A DNA stretch of 64,000 nt from Hallella mizrahii (GCF_009695775.1 NZ_VUNG01000001.1:124001-188000); one strand, 5' to 3'; counted from the first letter of the stretch, positions 47,146 through 58,014 are shown. A program made the numbers and translations. The notes: a model not told the origin generated them from the letters alone.

Positions 47146-49881
47146 ATGAGTGAAAAAACGAGCGAGAAGAGAGTTTACCTCTTTGGAAACGGCAAGGCTG
47201 AAGGCCGTGCCGACATGCGCAACCTTCTGGGCGGCAAAGGTGCCAACCTAGCCGAGATGAATTTGATCGGTGTGCCCGTGCCACCGGGATTCACCATCAC
47301 CACTGATGTCTGCAACGAATATTTCGAGAAAGGCAAAGCCGACGTTGTTGCCTTGCTCAAGGACGATGTTGTCAATGGCGTGAAACACGTTGAGGAACTC
47401 ATGGGACTGAAGTTCGGTGACGCCAAGAATCCACTTCTTGTCAGTGTACGCTCCGGTGCGCGTGCCTCCATGCCTGGCATGATGGACACCATCCTCAACC
47501 TCGGTCTCAACGATGAAGTCGTCAAGGGACTGGCTGCCAAGACCGGCAACGAGCGCTTCGCCTACGACAGCTACCGACGCTTCGTACAGATGTACGGCGA
47601 CGTGGTCCTCGGCATGAAGCCTGTCAACAAGGAAGACATCGACCCCTTCGAGGCCATCATTCAGAAAGTAAAGGCTCAGCGTGGCATCCGTCTCGACAAT
47701 GAGATGAACACCGACGAGCTCAAGAGCCTCGTCGTCCTCTTCAAGGACTATATCAAGGAGCGCACCGGGCGCGACTTCCCCTCCGACCCGATGGAGCAGC
47801 TCTGGGGTGCCATCTGCGCAGTCTTCGACTCTTGGATGAACGACCGAGCTATTCTCTACCGCAAGATGGAAGGCATCCCACAGGAGTGGGGAACGGCTGT
47901 CACCGTCATGGCCATGGTCTTCGGCAACATGGGCAACACCTCTGCCACAGGTGTATGCTTCAGCCGCGACGCTGCCACGGGCGAGAACCGCTTCAACGGT
48001 GAGTACCTTGTCAACGCACAGGGTGAGGACGTCGTCGCCGGCATACGCACACCACAGCAGATCACCAAGGAAGGTTCGCTCCGCTGGGCTAAGCAGCAGG
48101 GCATCGACGAGGCTACGCGCGCCAGTAAATATCCTTCCATGGAAGAGTCTATGCCCAACATCTACGCTCAGCTCAACGACCTGCAGGACAAGCTCGAGAA
48201 GCACTACAACGACATGCAGGACATGGAGTTCACCGTGCAGGAAGGTAAACTATGGTTCCTCCAGACCCGCAACGGCAAACGCACAGGTACAGCCATGGTG
48301 AAGATTGCCATGGATCTGCTACGCGAGGGGCTCATCGACGAGAAGACAGCCCTGCAGCGCTGTGAGCCCAACAAGCTCGACGAACTGCTCCACCCCGTCT
48401 TCGATAAGGAAGCCAAAGCTCAGGCCCGTGTACTCACACGCGGACTGCCCGCCTCGCCAGGTGCTGCCTGCGGCCAGATCGTATTCTTTGCTGATGATGC
48501 TGAGAAATGGCACGCCGATGGCCATCAGGTAGTCATGGTGCGCATCGAGACTTCGCCTGAGGACCTCGCCGGCATGAGCGCAGCAGAGGGCATCCTGACG
48601 GCTCGCGGTGGTATGACATCGCACGCTGCTGTGGTGGCCCGCGGCATGGGCAAGTGCTGTGTCAGTGGTGCTGGTGCCATCAATGTCGACTATAAAGCCC
48701 GCACCGTGGAAATCGACGGCACGGTGCTCCATGAGGGTGACTACATATCGCTCAACGGTTCTACCGGTGAGGTGTACTTTGGTGAGGTGAAGACACGTCC
48801 TGCCGAGGTCACAGGCGACTTCGCAGAGCTGATGAAGCTTTGCAACAAATACACCCGCCTCGTCGTCCGCACCAATGCTGACACGCCGCATGACGCTGAG
48901 GTGGCCCGCAACTTCGGTGCCGTGGGTATCGGTCTGTGCCGTACAGAACACATGTTCTTCGAGAACGAGAAAATCAAGGCCATGCGCGAGATGATCCTCG
49001 CTGACAGCAAGGAGGGTCGCGAGAAAGCCCTCGCCAAACTGCTGCCCTATCAGAAACAGGACTTCTACGGTATTCTGAAATGCATGGACGGCATGCCGGT
49101 GAACATCCGTCTGCTCGACCCGCCTCTCCACGAGTTCGTGCCCCACGACCTGAAAGGCCAGGAAGCTATGGCCAAGGAGATGGGTGTCAGCGTGAAGGTG
49201 ATCCAGGACCGCGTGCAGAGTCTGAGTGAGCACAACCCAATGCTTGGACTCCGTGGGTGCCGTCTGGGTAACACGTTCCCTGAGATCACGGCCATGCAGA
49301 CACGTGCCATCCTCGGTGCTGCCATCCAGTTGAAGAAGGAAGGCCTCGATCCCCGTCCTGAGATCATGGTGCCGTTGGTAGGTATCGTCAATGAACTCGA
49401 TGCCCAAGAAAAGGTCATCCGCGAGACGGCACAGAAGCTCTTCGCCGAGGAAGGCGTAGAGATACCGTTCAAGATCGGTACGATGATCGAGGTGCCGCGT
49501 GCAGCCCTGACCGCTGATCTCATCGCCCAGAAAGCCGAGTACTTCAGCTTCGGTACCAACGACCTGACACAGATGACGTTTGGCTACAGCCGCGACGACA
49601 TCGCCAGCTTCCTGCCCTCTTACCTTGAGAAGAAGATCCTCGACGTTGATCCGTTCCAGGTTCTCGACCAGCGCGGCGTAGGACAGCTCATCCGCATGGC
49701 TGTGGAGAAGGGCCGCTCGACACGTCCTGACCTGAAGTGCGGCATCTGCGGTGAGCATGGTGGAGAGCCTTCATCGGTGAAGTTCTGCCATCGTGTGGGT
49801 CTCGACTACGTGAGCTGCTCACCGTTCCGTGTGCCTATCGCCCGTCTGGCTGCCGCTCAGGCTGCCGTGGAAGAGGCATAA
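47146..49881 (+). CDS. ppdK: Pyruvate, phosphate dikinase
   Basis: 911 aa; GGKGANLAEM, GGMTSHAAVVARGMGKCCVSG and FSFGTNDLTQMTFGYSRDD. Confidence 0.97.
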   Translation: MSEKTSEKRVYLFGNGKAEGRADMRNLLGGKGANLAEMNLIGVPVPPGFTITTDVCNEYFEKGKADVVALLKDDVVNGVKHVEELMGLKFGDAKNPLLVSVRSGARASMPGMMDTILNLGLNDEVVKGLAAKTGNERFAYDSYRRFVQMYGDVVLGMKPVNKEDIDPFEAIIQKVKAQRGIRLDNEMNTDELKSLVVLFKDYIKERTGRDFPSDPMEQLWGAICAVFDSWMNDRAILYRKMEGIPQEWGTAVTVMAMVFGNMGNTSATGVCFSRDAATGENRFNGEYLVNAQGEDVVAGIRTPQQITKEGSLRWAKQQGIDEATRASKYPSMEESMPNIYAQLNDLQDKLEKHYNDMQDMEFTVQEGKLWFLQTRNGKRTGTAMVKIAMDLLREGLIDEKTALQRCEPNKLDELLHPVFDKEAKAQARVLTRGLPASPGAACGQIVFFADDAEKWHADGHQVVMVRIETSPEDLAGMSAAEGILTARGGMTSHAAVVARGMGKCCVSGAGAINVDYKARTVEIDGTVLHEGDYISLNGSTGEVYFGEVKTRPAEVTGDFAELMKLCNKYTRLVVRTNADTPHDAEVARNFGAVGIGLCRTEHMFFENEKIKAMREMILADSKEGREKALAKLLPYQKQDFYGILKCMDGMPVNIRLLDPPLHEFVPHDLKGQEAMAKEMGVSVKVIQDRVQSLSEHNPMLGLRGCRLGNTFPEITAMQTRAILGAAIQLKKEGLDPRPEIMVPLVGIVNELDAQEKVIRETAQKLFAEEGVEIPFKIGTMIEVPRAALTADLIAQKAEYFSFGTNDLTQMTFGYSRDDIASFLPSYLEKKILDVDPFQVLDQRGVGQLIRMAVEKGRSTRPDLKCGICGEHGGEPSSVKFCHRVGLDYVSCSPFRVPIARLAAAQAAVEEA

Positions 49882-49909
49882 CTCTGAAACATTCTGTTTC
49901 CTCTTATAC

Positions 49910-49947
49910 AAGGCAAATGCTTGGCTGTCCAGGCATTTGCCTTTTTT
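49910..49947 (+). terminator. Rho-independent terminator after ppdK
   Basis: AAGGCAAATGC...GGCATTTGCCTTTTTT. Confidence 0.93.
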
Positions 49948-50105
49948 GTTTGTCATAGAAGGGGAAAAACTCACGAAAAGATTATTGACAAAAGCACACC
50001 AACAAGAGCAGGCAATCTAGAGAAAAGTAAAGTCTCATCTGAACATCTTTTCGAGATAAAAACATGAAAATACGCACGTGAAATCATCAAAAGGCCTTGT
50101 TGACC

Positions 50106-50193
50106 TTATCAAACAACTGAGATGACAAGATCAAACAACCGAGATGATGAGATCAAACAACCGAGATGATGAGGTCAAACAACCGAGATGACA
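50106..50193. repeat. Tandem repeat, four copies of a 22-bp unit
   Basis: Unit AGATCAAACAACCGAGATGATG with few substitutions between copies. Confidence 0.92.
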
Positions 50194-50423
50194 GCGCCAG
50201 AAGAGACACCCCGGAGCCGCCAAGCGTATATCCAGAACATAAACATTTACTAGTCAGACAGTTACAAAACAAGCCCCATTTTTCAAGAAATCACGATAAA
50301 AGGGTCGTTGATTGAAAAGAATCGCAAAATAAAGCCTGTTTTTTGTCAGAATAATCAACAGATGGCAAACCATAGGTATCATGACTGTTGATTCCCGAAA
50401 ATAAGAAAAAAAGCAGAACACGT

Positions 50424-50454
50424 TTTGTATTCTCGTGATTAATCTCTATTTTTG
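50424..50454 (+). promoter_or_regulatory. Bacteroidetes-type promoter for the UvrD-like helicase gene
   Basis: TTTG (50424-50427), 19 bp spacer, TATTTTTG (50447-50454). Confidence 0.65.
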
Positions 50455-50489
50455 CAAAGAAATAGCGTAAACAAGAACAAAGCAAGACC

Positions 50490-53400
50490 ATGAAAGATAC
50501 CACGAGGCTGACCGTGTTCAAGGCCAGCGCAGGCAGCGGCAAGACCTACCGACTGGCACTGGAATACATCAAGCTGCTGATGGCGGATCCCAAAAACTTC
50601 CGCTACACCCTCGCCGTGACCTTCACCAACAAGGCCACCGAAGAGATGAAGACGCGTATCCTCAGCAAGCTCTTCGCCCTGGCTCACCGTCTGTCCAGCG
50701 GCGACGACTATGTCAAGGAGCTACACCACAGCATGCCGCAGCTCACAGACAACGACATCCAGCAGCGGGCGACACTCGCCCTCGACGGTATCCTCAACGC
50801 TTATCACTACTTCCGCGTGGAGACCATCGACAGTTTTTTCCAACGCATCCTCAGAAATCTTGCGCGAGAACTGGGACTGAAGGCCAACATCAACGTGGGA
50901 CTCAACGACCGTGAGGTGGAGCAACAGGCCGTCGACGAACTCATCGGAAACATCAACAACGACAAAGACCCGCTGCTCGGATGGATGATGGACTTTGTCA
51001 GCGAGCGACTCGAGGAGGACAAGAACTGGAACGTCATCGGACAGATCAAAGACTTCGGTACCAATATCTACCGCGACTTCTATAAGGAACGACACGAGCA
51101 ACTTGAGGCAGTTCTCTCCAACCCTCTGTTTTTCAAGAACTATACCGCTAAACTTCGGGCCTTGGCAGCACAGGCTGATAAGGACATGAGCATACAGGCT
51201 GACCGCTTCCAGACGCTGGTAGACCAATATGGCTTCACCGACAGTGACTTTACCCGCGGTACCGTGCCCAACTATTTCAACAAACTGCGCGAAGGCAACT
51301 ACTGCGATGTCGCACACGCCACCATCGATAAGGCTGACACGGAAGAATGGACCAAACTCATCAAGAAAACCATCAAAGACACCGACAAAGGTCAGACTTT
51401 CCATCAGTTGATCGCCCCACTCATCACCCAGACGGAAAAGATGAGGCAGAAAGCGGAAAGTATCAAGTACTCCGTGGCTCTCACTCTCAGAAACCTCAAT
51501 GAGCTCAGACTGCTCGGACGCATCGCACAGCAAGTCGACGCTATCAACGCTGACAACAACAATTTCCCGCTCAGTAGCACTCAACAGCTCATCAAAAGCA
51601 TGATCGACGGCAGCGACACACCCTTTATCTACGAGAAAATCGGCGGCTCGCTGAAGTATATCATGATCGACGAGTTCCAGGACACCAGTGCGGTACAATG
51701 GGATAACTTCAAAGTGCTCATCGACGACTGTATCGCCCATCAGGCTGGCTCACTGATCGTCGGTGACGTGAAGCAGAGCATCTACCGATGGAGAGGCGGA
51801 GACTGGAGGTTGCTGCAAGGCCTCACCCATGACAGGCATCCCGAGATCAAAGAAGTGAAACTCGACACCAACTACCGTTCGCAACCGAGAATCATCATCT
51901 TCAACAATATGTTCTTCAAAATCGCTGCAAAGAAGACAACAGAGGCGGCGGTAGCTGAACTCAACGAGCATCACGCGCCGAAGGACATCATACAACAGGC
52001 CTTGGACATAGAAACAGCTTACCAGGACGTGGAGCAGGCTTATCCCAAAGGCAAGGAACTCGTCGGCATGGCCCAAATCAAACTGCTCGACGACGAGGAC
52101 TATGACCAAGAGACCCTGGATCAGATCGAGAGCACCATCGCGGAACTGCTCAAGGCGGGCGTTGCCACAAAGGACATCGCCGTGCTCGTGAGAAAGAACA
52201 AACACATCCAGGCCATCGCAGAGTACTTCATGCAGCATCAGATCATGGTCGACGGCAAGCCGGCCGACGTGAGTCTTGTCAGCGACGAGGCTTTCCGCCT
52301 CGACGCTTCGCTTGCCGTGAGGATGATCATCGCGGCTCTGCGCTACCTCGTACATCCCGACGACAAGCTCACGACGGCATTCCTCGTCAAGACTTATTAT
52401 CGTATCGGGGCGAACAAAAATGATGAGGAATGCAAGAAAGAGACAAATGATGATCAAAAGAAGACCATAGCATACAGGGAGATCACAGATTACAAGAACG
52501 ACCAAGATCTCGACACGCGGCTCTTCGTTGGCAAGGACGACATCGCTACCCAGCTCCCCGAGGCCTTGCGCACGCAACGTGATGAGCTGCGGGGACTGCC
52601 GCTCATGATGCTCATAGAGCGTCTCTATGCCATTCTCGGCCTGGAGCGTCTCAACGACGAGAGTGCCTATGTATGTGCCTTTCTTGACAAGGTCGCGACG
52701 CTGATACACAGTAAGGCAGTCGGCATTGACGAGATTCTCGAAGCCTGGGACACCGATCTATGCTCAAAAGCTATCCACAGCGACGACATTAACGGCATCA
52801 GACTGATAACCATCCACAAGAGCAAAGGACTCGAATACGACAATGTCATCATCCCTTACTGTGACTGGGACATAGAACGAAACAACGACACACTGTGGTT
52901 CACCACCGACGGCAAGCCAGAACCGTACAATGAGTTGCCGCTCGTGCCTGTGGCACTGCAAAGCAAGAAACTCAGAAACTCCATCTACTCCGACGACTAC
53001 GACCGTGAGCATCTGAAGAATCTCGTCGACAACCTCAACCTGCTCTATGTGGCGTTTACCCGAGCCAGACGCAACCTTTTTGTCTTCGGACGGAAGAATC
53101 CGAAAGCACCCTACCCTTCCAAAATCATCCAGGATGTGGAGGAAGACATGAAGCAGGAATGCACTATCGAGGAAGATAACAAAACAACGACGATTACCTA
53201 CGGCACGTTCAGCCCTACTCCAAAGGAAAGCAGTAACAAAGACACTGACAATGTATTCCTCGAGGAGGACAAGCCATTGCGTGTCAACATCAAGGCCTTC
53301 ACCGAAGATTATGAGTTCAAGGAGAGCAACGAATGCAAAGACTTCATCATGCCGCAGGACGACGAAGACGCACAGATGCGACGCGCATATATTGAGACTG

Positions 53401-53828
53401 GTAACATACTCCACGAACTGCTGGCCAATATCCGCGACGTCAATGACATCGACCGCGCCATCAACAACATGGAGTTCAGCGGCGTGCTCTATGAAAAGCC
53501 AATGACACGTGAAAACTTGTGCGCCATGGTGCACAAGCTGATCGAGAGCCCTGTGCCCAAGACATGGTTCCGACCGGGACTGAATGTGATGAATGAGTGT
53601 AATATCATCTGCTATGACGAGGAGCATAAAACGGTAGGACCTAAGCGCCCTGACCGAGTCATTAACGACGGAAATTCAGTAACGGTCATCGACTTCAAGA
53701 CCGGATCACCAAGAGCCAAACACGTCGAGCAGGTACAATACTACATGCGCCTGCTCAACGAGATCGGATATAATAACGTCAAAGGCTATCTCTGGTATCT
53801 GAGAACCAATACGGTCAGAGCCGTATAA
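50490..53828 (+). CDS. UvrD-family helicase/exonuclease (AddA/RecB-like) with C-terminal nuclease motif
   Basis: 1112 aa; FKASAGSGKTYRLALEYIKLL, MIDEFQDTSAVQW, TIHKSKGLEYDNVIIP, VTVIDFKTGS...VQYYMRLL. Confidence 0.92.
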   Translation: MKDTTRLTVFKASAGSGKTYRLALEYIKLLMADPKNFRYTLAVTFTNKATEEMKTRILSKLFALAHRLSSGDDYVKELHHSMPQLTDNDIQQRATLALDGILNAYHYFRVETIDSFFQRILRNLARELGLKANINVGLNDREVEQQAVDELIGNINNDKDPLLGWMMDFVSERLEEDKNWNVIGQIKDFGTNIYRDFYKERHEQLEAVLSNPLFFKNYTAKLRALAAQADKDMSIQADRFQTLVDQYGFTDSDFTRGTVPNYFNKLREGNYCDVAHATIDKADTEEWTKLIKKTIKDTDKGQTFHQLIAPLITQTEKMRQKAESIKYSVALTLRNLNELRLLGRIAQQVDAINADNNNFPLSSTQQLIKSMIDGSDTPFIYEKIGGSLKYIMIDEFQDTSAVQWDNFKVLIDDCIAHQAGSLIVGDVKQSIYRWRGGDWRLLQGLTHDRHPEIKEVKLDTNYRSQPRIIIFNNMFFKIAAKKTTEAAVAELNEHHAPKDIIQQALDIETAYQDVEQAYPKGKELVGMAQIKLLDDEDYDQETLDQIESTIAELLKAGVATKDIAVLVRKNKHIQAIAEYFMQHQIMVDGKPADVSLVSDEAFRLDASLAVRMIIAALRYLVHPDDKLTTAFLVKTYYRIGANKNDEECKKETNDDQKKTIAYREITDYKNDQDLDTRLFVGKDDIATQLPEALRTQRDELRGLPLMMLIERLYAILGLERLNDESAYVCAFLDKVATLIHSKAVGIDEILEAWDTDLCSKAIHSDDINGIRLITIHKSKGLEYDNVIIPYCDWDIERNNDTLWFTTDGKPEPYNELPLVPVALQSKKLRNSIYSDDYDREHLKNLVDNLNLLYVAFTRARRNLFVFGRKNPKAPYPSKIIQDVEEDMKQECTIEEDNKTTTITYGTFSPTPKESSNKDTDNVFLEEDKPLRVNIKAFTEDYEFKESNECKDFIMPQDDEDAQMRRAYIETGNILHELLANIRDVNDIDRAINNMEFSGVLYEKPMTRENLCAMVHKLIESPVPKTWFRPGLNVMNECNIICYDEEHKTVGPKRPDRVINDGNSVTVIDFKTGSPRAKHVEQVQYYMRLLNEIGYNNVKGYLWYLRTNTVRAV

Positions 53829-53835
53829 ACAAAAC

Positions 53836-53871
53836 AACCGAATATCGGAATCATATTCTCGATATTCGGTT
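53836..53871. terminator. Hairpin between convergent genes, candidate bidirectional terminator
   Basis: AACCGAATATCG (53836-53847) / CGATATTCGGTT (53860-53871) perfect 12-bp arms. Confidence 0.75.
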
Positions 53872-53952
53872 ATTTTAGGTCTATACAGATAAAGCGTTTT
53901 CAAGAGCAGATCCTAATCGCCACCTGATAATCACATAAGTCGCCTTGATGGG

Positions 53953-55008
53953 CTATTTCTCCAGTCCCTCTATCTTCTTGACGCTGCCGCTCAAGGGGTC
54001 GAGAACCAGACGGGTGGACTGCTTCTTGCCGAAGAGCTCACCACTCAGCGACTCCACTGTTCCAAACTGGGGAGCCGCTGCTTCGAAGGTTCCCACAGGC
54101 TGCTGCTCACAGACCACGGTGATCTTCATCTTGCTGGGCTGGTTGACGCGCAGGCCAATATCGTTCTTGTCTTCCTTCTTTTTCTTCTCATCCTCAGCAA
54201 CAGATGCGGCAGGTGCCACAGTGTGCTCGTCAGCTACCCTTATATAATAAGGTGCGCCCGCATAGTCGTCAGCATCGACAAGCCCCAAGCGCTTGGAGAA
54301 GCGGAAGAGCACTTCTTCTCCCTCCTTGACGGGAAGATAGTCGATGGTGGTCCACGCCGTGTCCTTCACCACCGTACCGGTGAACAGCGTCGTCAGACTC
54401 TGCTCCTGCGTATCGAGGTTTCTCAGCATGGTCTTTAGCTGCTCACCATCCTTGGGCATATAGTCTGCCTCGCCTTTGGCCAGTTGGCTGCGACTGTCCC
54501 GGATGTCGTAGATCTCCTGTGCTGTCAATTCCGCCATCTTAGCCGTGTTGCTGGCATTGAGGATGTCCGCCGTCATGAAATCGGCAGGGTTGACGGCCTT
54601 CGGTCTGGCAGCGGGAGAGAAGCGGCGAACCACAGGGCGCAAAGGCTGTGCCTCGGTATTGACAGCCAGGAGTTGTCCGTTGGGTGCCCGCGTCACATCG
54701 GTGATACTGTGCTTTTTGTCAAGCTGCAACGTAAAGTGCTTTGTGGTATCGGGCACGGCAACGGGATCCATCTCAAGGCCTATGACACGATAGGAAGTAG
54801 AGGCTTCCTCCGAAACATTCTGACGGATATAGCGCATGGCATATTTTGCAAACTGTCCGGGCGTGTATTGCGTCTTCTCGACTTTCACCGTGAAGCGCAG
54901 CATTGTCTTCGGCAGGTAATAGTCAGTACCCTCCACCGACTGGGCACTTGCCTGCATGGCAAAAGCACCCACCAGCAGACTGCCTGCCAAAAGCATTCGT
55001 TTATAGTT
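53953..55008 (-). CDS. DUF4831 family protein (secreted)
   Basis: Start placed at MNYKRMLLAGSLLVGAFAMQASAQ. VEGTDYYLPKTMLRFTVKVEKTQYTPGQFAKYA matches the DUF4831 N-terminus. Confidence 0.8.
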   Translation of the reverse strand, partial: NYKRMLLAGSLLVGAFAMQASAQSVEGTDYYLPKTMLRFTVKVEKTQYTPGQFAKYAMRYIRQNVSEEASTSYRVIGLEMDPVAVPDTTKHFTLQLDKKHSITDVTRAPNGQLLAVNTEAQPLRPVVRRFSPAARPKAVNPADFMTADILNASNTAKMAELTAQEIYDIRDSRSQLAKGEADYMPKDGEQLKTMLRNLDTQEQSLTTLFTGTVVKDTAWTTIDYLPVKEGEEVLFRFSKRLGLVDADDYAGAPYYIRVADEHTVAPAASVAEDEKKKKEDKNDIGLRVNQPSKMKITVVCEQQPVGTFEAAAPQFGTVESLSGELFGKKQSTRLVLDPLSGSVKKIEGLEK

Positions 55009-55120
55009 CATCATTGATATTTCGTCATTTATGATTCTTCTTTGTTCTCTCAACCTTCAGCATTGAATCCTTTCTTCTTTGAATCCATTCAACGCCCAGC
55101 ATTGAATCCCCCACATTCAT

Positions 55121-56638
55121 TCAGTCTTCCAGCCGCAGAAAGGCCTTGGGCAGATAGTTGATGATGTCGCTGGCAATGAGACTTTCTTTGCCAAGGTCTC
55201 TCACTGCCAGATCACCTGCCAGTCCGTGAAGATACATTCCCAACTGGCATGCCGTCGCCTGGTCATAGCCACGGGCCAAGAGTCCGGCAATGATACCGGT
55301 CAGCACGTCGCCACTGCCTGCCGTCGCCATGCCACTGTTGCCGGTGGAGTTGAAGACGATATGCCCGTCGGGCTTGCAAAGTGCCGAATAGTGGCCTTTG
55401 AGCAGCACATAGCCTTGCAGATGCTCTGCCAACTGCCGCGCCTTGGTCAGTCGCTCGTAATCACTCGAACTCGTCACGCCCACCAACCGGTCAAACTCCT
55501 TGGGATGTGGCGTCATGATGATGCCCAGTGGCAACTGCTGCATCCATGCCTGATGGTTGGCCAGCATATTCAGTCCGTCAGCGTCCACCACAATGGGACA
55601 CTGCGTACGACGTATCTGACCGATCAGCGCAATGGCGGAGTTCTCGCTCTGCCCCAGTCCCGGACCGATGGCAAGCGCGTCATAGTCCTGACTCTCCACG
55701 CTGTCGGAGAAATAGGTCTCCTCACGGTCCATCTGCAACACGGCTTCGGGAACAGCCACCTGCATGATGCCATAGTTGCGCTTCGGCGTATGCACCGTCA
55801 CCTTACCGGCTCCCGAGCGAAGACAGGCACGTGTGGCGAGAATGGCAGCACCCGACATACCGTAGCTGCCGGCGATGATCAGCGCATGCCCCATCGTACC
55901 TTTATGCACAAAGTCACCGCGATGGCGCACACAAGGTATCAGGTCGGTCTCTTCCTGGATACGGCAGCTGACCTCCGTGTCGCGGATATAGTCGGGACTC
56001 AGGCGGATGTCCAACACACGCAGACGGCCGAGATACTGCTGGCAGTCGGTAAGCATCATACTGAGCTTCTTCTGTTGAAGGGTCAGCGTCAAGTCAGCGC
56101 GAATGATATTCTGTCGGACATTATAGGTGTTGTCCTCGCACATCAGCCCTGACGGCATGTCAATACTCACCACCTTGGCCGGACTTTGATTGATATATCT
56201 CACCAACGAGGCAAAGCCTCCACTGAGCGGCTTATTAATGCCCGAACCGAAAAGGCCGTCGACAACAAGCGTCTCGGGCGTGAGCTCGGGTGGATCAAAG
56301 TTCAATGTGATCTCCGTGAAATGACTGACTTTCTTGGCGTAGACAAGCCGCTCCTTGTTGGCGGCGCAATCTTCCGACAACTTATCGTGGATATTGAACA
56401 GGTACACGCTTACCTGATAATGGTTTTCGGCCAGCATACGAGCCACGGCCAATGCGTCACCACCGTTGTTTCCAGGACCGGCAAAGACCACCACGGGCGT
56501 ACGGTCGGTCCACTCATCCATGATGGCACGGGTCAGAGCTTTGGCGGCTCGCTCCATTAAGTCGATAGACTTCACAGGCTCGTGCTCAATGGTATAATTG
56601 TCAAGCTCATGAATCTGAGCAGCTGTAAATATCTTCAT
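55121..56638 (-). CDS. Bifunctional NAD(P)H-hydrate epimerase / ADP-dependent NAD(P)H-hydrate dehydratase
   Basis: Start at MKIFTAAQIHELDNYT. VVFAGPGNNGGDALAVARML (epimerase) and MTPHPKEFDRL, NSTGNSGMATAGSGDVLTGII (dehydratase). Confidence 0.95.
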   Translation of the reverse strand: MKIFTAAQIHELDNYTIEHEPVKSIDLMERAAKALTRAIMDEWTDRTPVVVFAGPGNNGGDALAVARMLAENHYQVSVYLFNIHDKLSEDCAANKERLVYAKKVSHFTEITLNFDPPELTPETLVVDGLFGSGINKPLSGGFASLVRYINQSPAKVVSIDMPSGLMCEDNTYNVRQNIIRADLTLTLQQKKLSMMLTDCQQYLGRLRVLDIRLSPDYIRDTEVSCRIQEETDLIPCVRHRGDFVHKGTMGHALIIAGSYGMSGAAILATRACLRSGAGKVTVHTPKRNYGIMQVAVPEAVLQMDREETYFSDSVESQDYDALAIGPGLGQSENSAIALIGQIRRTQCPIVVDADGLNMLANHQAWMQQLPLGIIMTPHPKEFDRLVGVTSSSDYERLTKARQLAEHLQGYVLLKGHYSALCKPDGHIVFNSTGNSGMATAGSGDVLTGIIAGLLARGYDQATACQLGMYLHGLAGDLAVRDLGKESLIASDIINYLPKAFLRLED

Positions 56639-56805
56639 ACGTAAAAAACAATATGGTGCAAAGATAAAAAAAAGATTGCAGAACGACAACGTGACAATCC
56701 CTTATTTTTGCAAAATAGATTAAATAAAAGGCGCAGCGTTCTCATTATTCGTGTATTTTTCGTAATTTTGCATTATTAAATAGGTCATACAAAACACATT
56801 TCACC

Positions 56806-57342
56806 ATGGACATTGTGAAGATAAAGGACAAAACATTCCGTACGTTTATACCAGAGTCAGAGATTCTAAGCAAAGTAAAAGCCGTTGCCGAAAAGCTCAA
56901 TAAAGACATGGCGGGCAAGAACCCGCTGTTTCTCGCTGTGCTCAATGGGTCGTTTATCTTTGCAGCAGACCTGATGCGCTACCTCACCATCCCCAGCGAG
57001 ATCTCGTTTGTCAAGCTTGCCTCCTATCAAGGCACCACTTCCGTAGGAAAGGTGAAAGAGCTCATCGGCATCAACCAGGAACTCAAGGGGCGCACCGTCG
57101 TCATCGTGGAGGACATCGTCGACACGGGAAACACCATGAAGCAGATGCTCGCCACGCTCGAGAGCTACGAGCCGGAGTCCCTGCATATCTGCACGCTGCT
57201 CGTCAAGCCCGGCAAACTGCAGGTACCCCTCAACATTGAGTATCCAGCCATGGAAATCCCCAACGACTTCATCGTTGGCTATGGACTGGACTATGACCAG
57301 CAAGGGCGCAATCTCCGAGACATCTACACCGTCGTGGAATAA
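56806..57342 (+). CDS. hpt: Hypoxanthine phosphoribosyltransferase
   Basis: VIVEDIVDTGNTM PRPP motif; LNGSFIFAADLMR. Confidence 0.95.
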   Translation: MDIVKIKDKTFRTFIPESEILSKVKAVAEKLNKDMAGKNPLFLAVLNGSFIFAADLMRYLTIPSEISFVKLASYQGTTSVGKVKELIGINQELKGRTVVIVEDIVDTGNTMKQMLATLESYEPESLHICTLLVKPGKLQVPLNIEYPAMEIPNDFIVGYGLDYDQQGRNLRDIYTVVE

Positions 57343-57441
57343 AGACGCCTTTTACAAAGGGAAGATGCCTTTTGCAAAGGAAGAAACCGGACATTTATTT
57401 ATACATTATAATTTTTACATTATACATTATCCATTAATCCG

Positions 57442-58014
57442 ATGAAGAATATTGTGATTTTCGGTGCCCCTGGTTCAGGCAAGGGCACACAGAGCGACAA
57501 GATGATCGCCAAGTATGGTTTCAAACACATCTCCACTGGCGACGTCTTGCGCAACGAGATTAAGAATGGCACGGAGCTGGGCAAAACAGCTAAAGGATAT
57601 ATCGACAATGGCCAGCTGATCCCCGACGACCTGATGGTCAACATTCTGGCCAGTGTCTATGACAGCTTCGGGAAAGAGCACGAGGGCGTGATCTTCGACG
57701 GCTTCCCCCGCACCATCCCGCAGGCCGAGGCACTGAAGAAGATGCTCGCTGAGCGCGGACACAAGGTGGCTGCCATGATCGAGCTCGACGTTCCTGAGGA
57801 TGAGCTGATGAAGCGACTCATCCTCCGCGGCAAGCAGAGCGGACGCAGCGACGACAACGAAGAGACCATCAAGAAGCGCCTCAACGTTTACCACAACCAG
57901 ACGGCACCGCTGATCGACTGGTATGAGAAAGAGGGCATACACCACCACATCAATGGCCTCGGTGAACTCGACCGCATCTTTGCCGACATCTGCAAAGTGA
58001 TCGACAGCCTCTAA
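57442..58014 (+). CDS. adk: Adenylate kinase
   Basis: [39 protein letters not shown]. Confidence 0.97.
   Translation: MKNIVIFGAPGSGKGTQSDKMIAKYGFKHISTGDVLRNEIKNGTELGKTAKGYIDNGQLIPDDLMVNILASVYDSFGKEHEGVIFDGFPRTIPQAEALKKMLAERGHKVAAMIELDVPEDELMKRLILRGKQSGRSDDNEETIKKRLNVYHNQTAPLIDWYEKEGIHHHINGLGELDRIFADICKVIDSL

Noticed and set aside
48319-49758. 479-aa minus-strand ORF and 47248..48204
   Set aside because: Antisense shadows of ppdK; composition and lack of motifs argue against coding.
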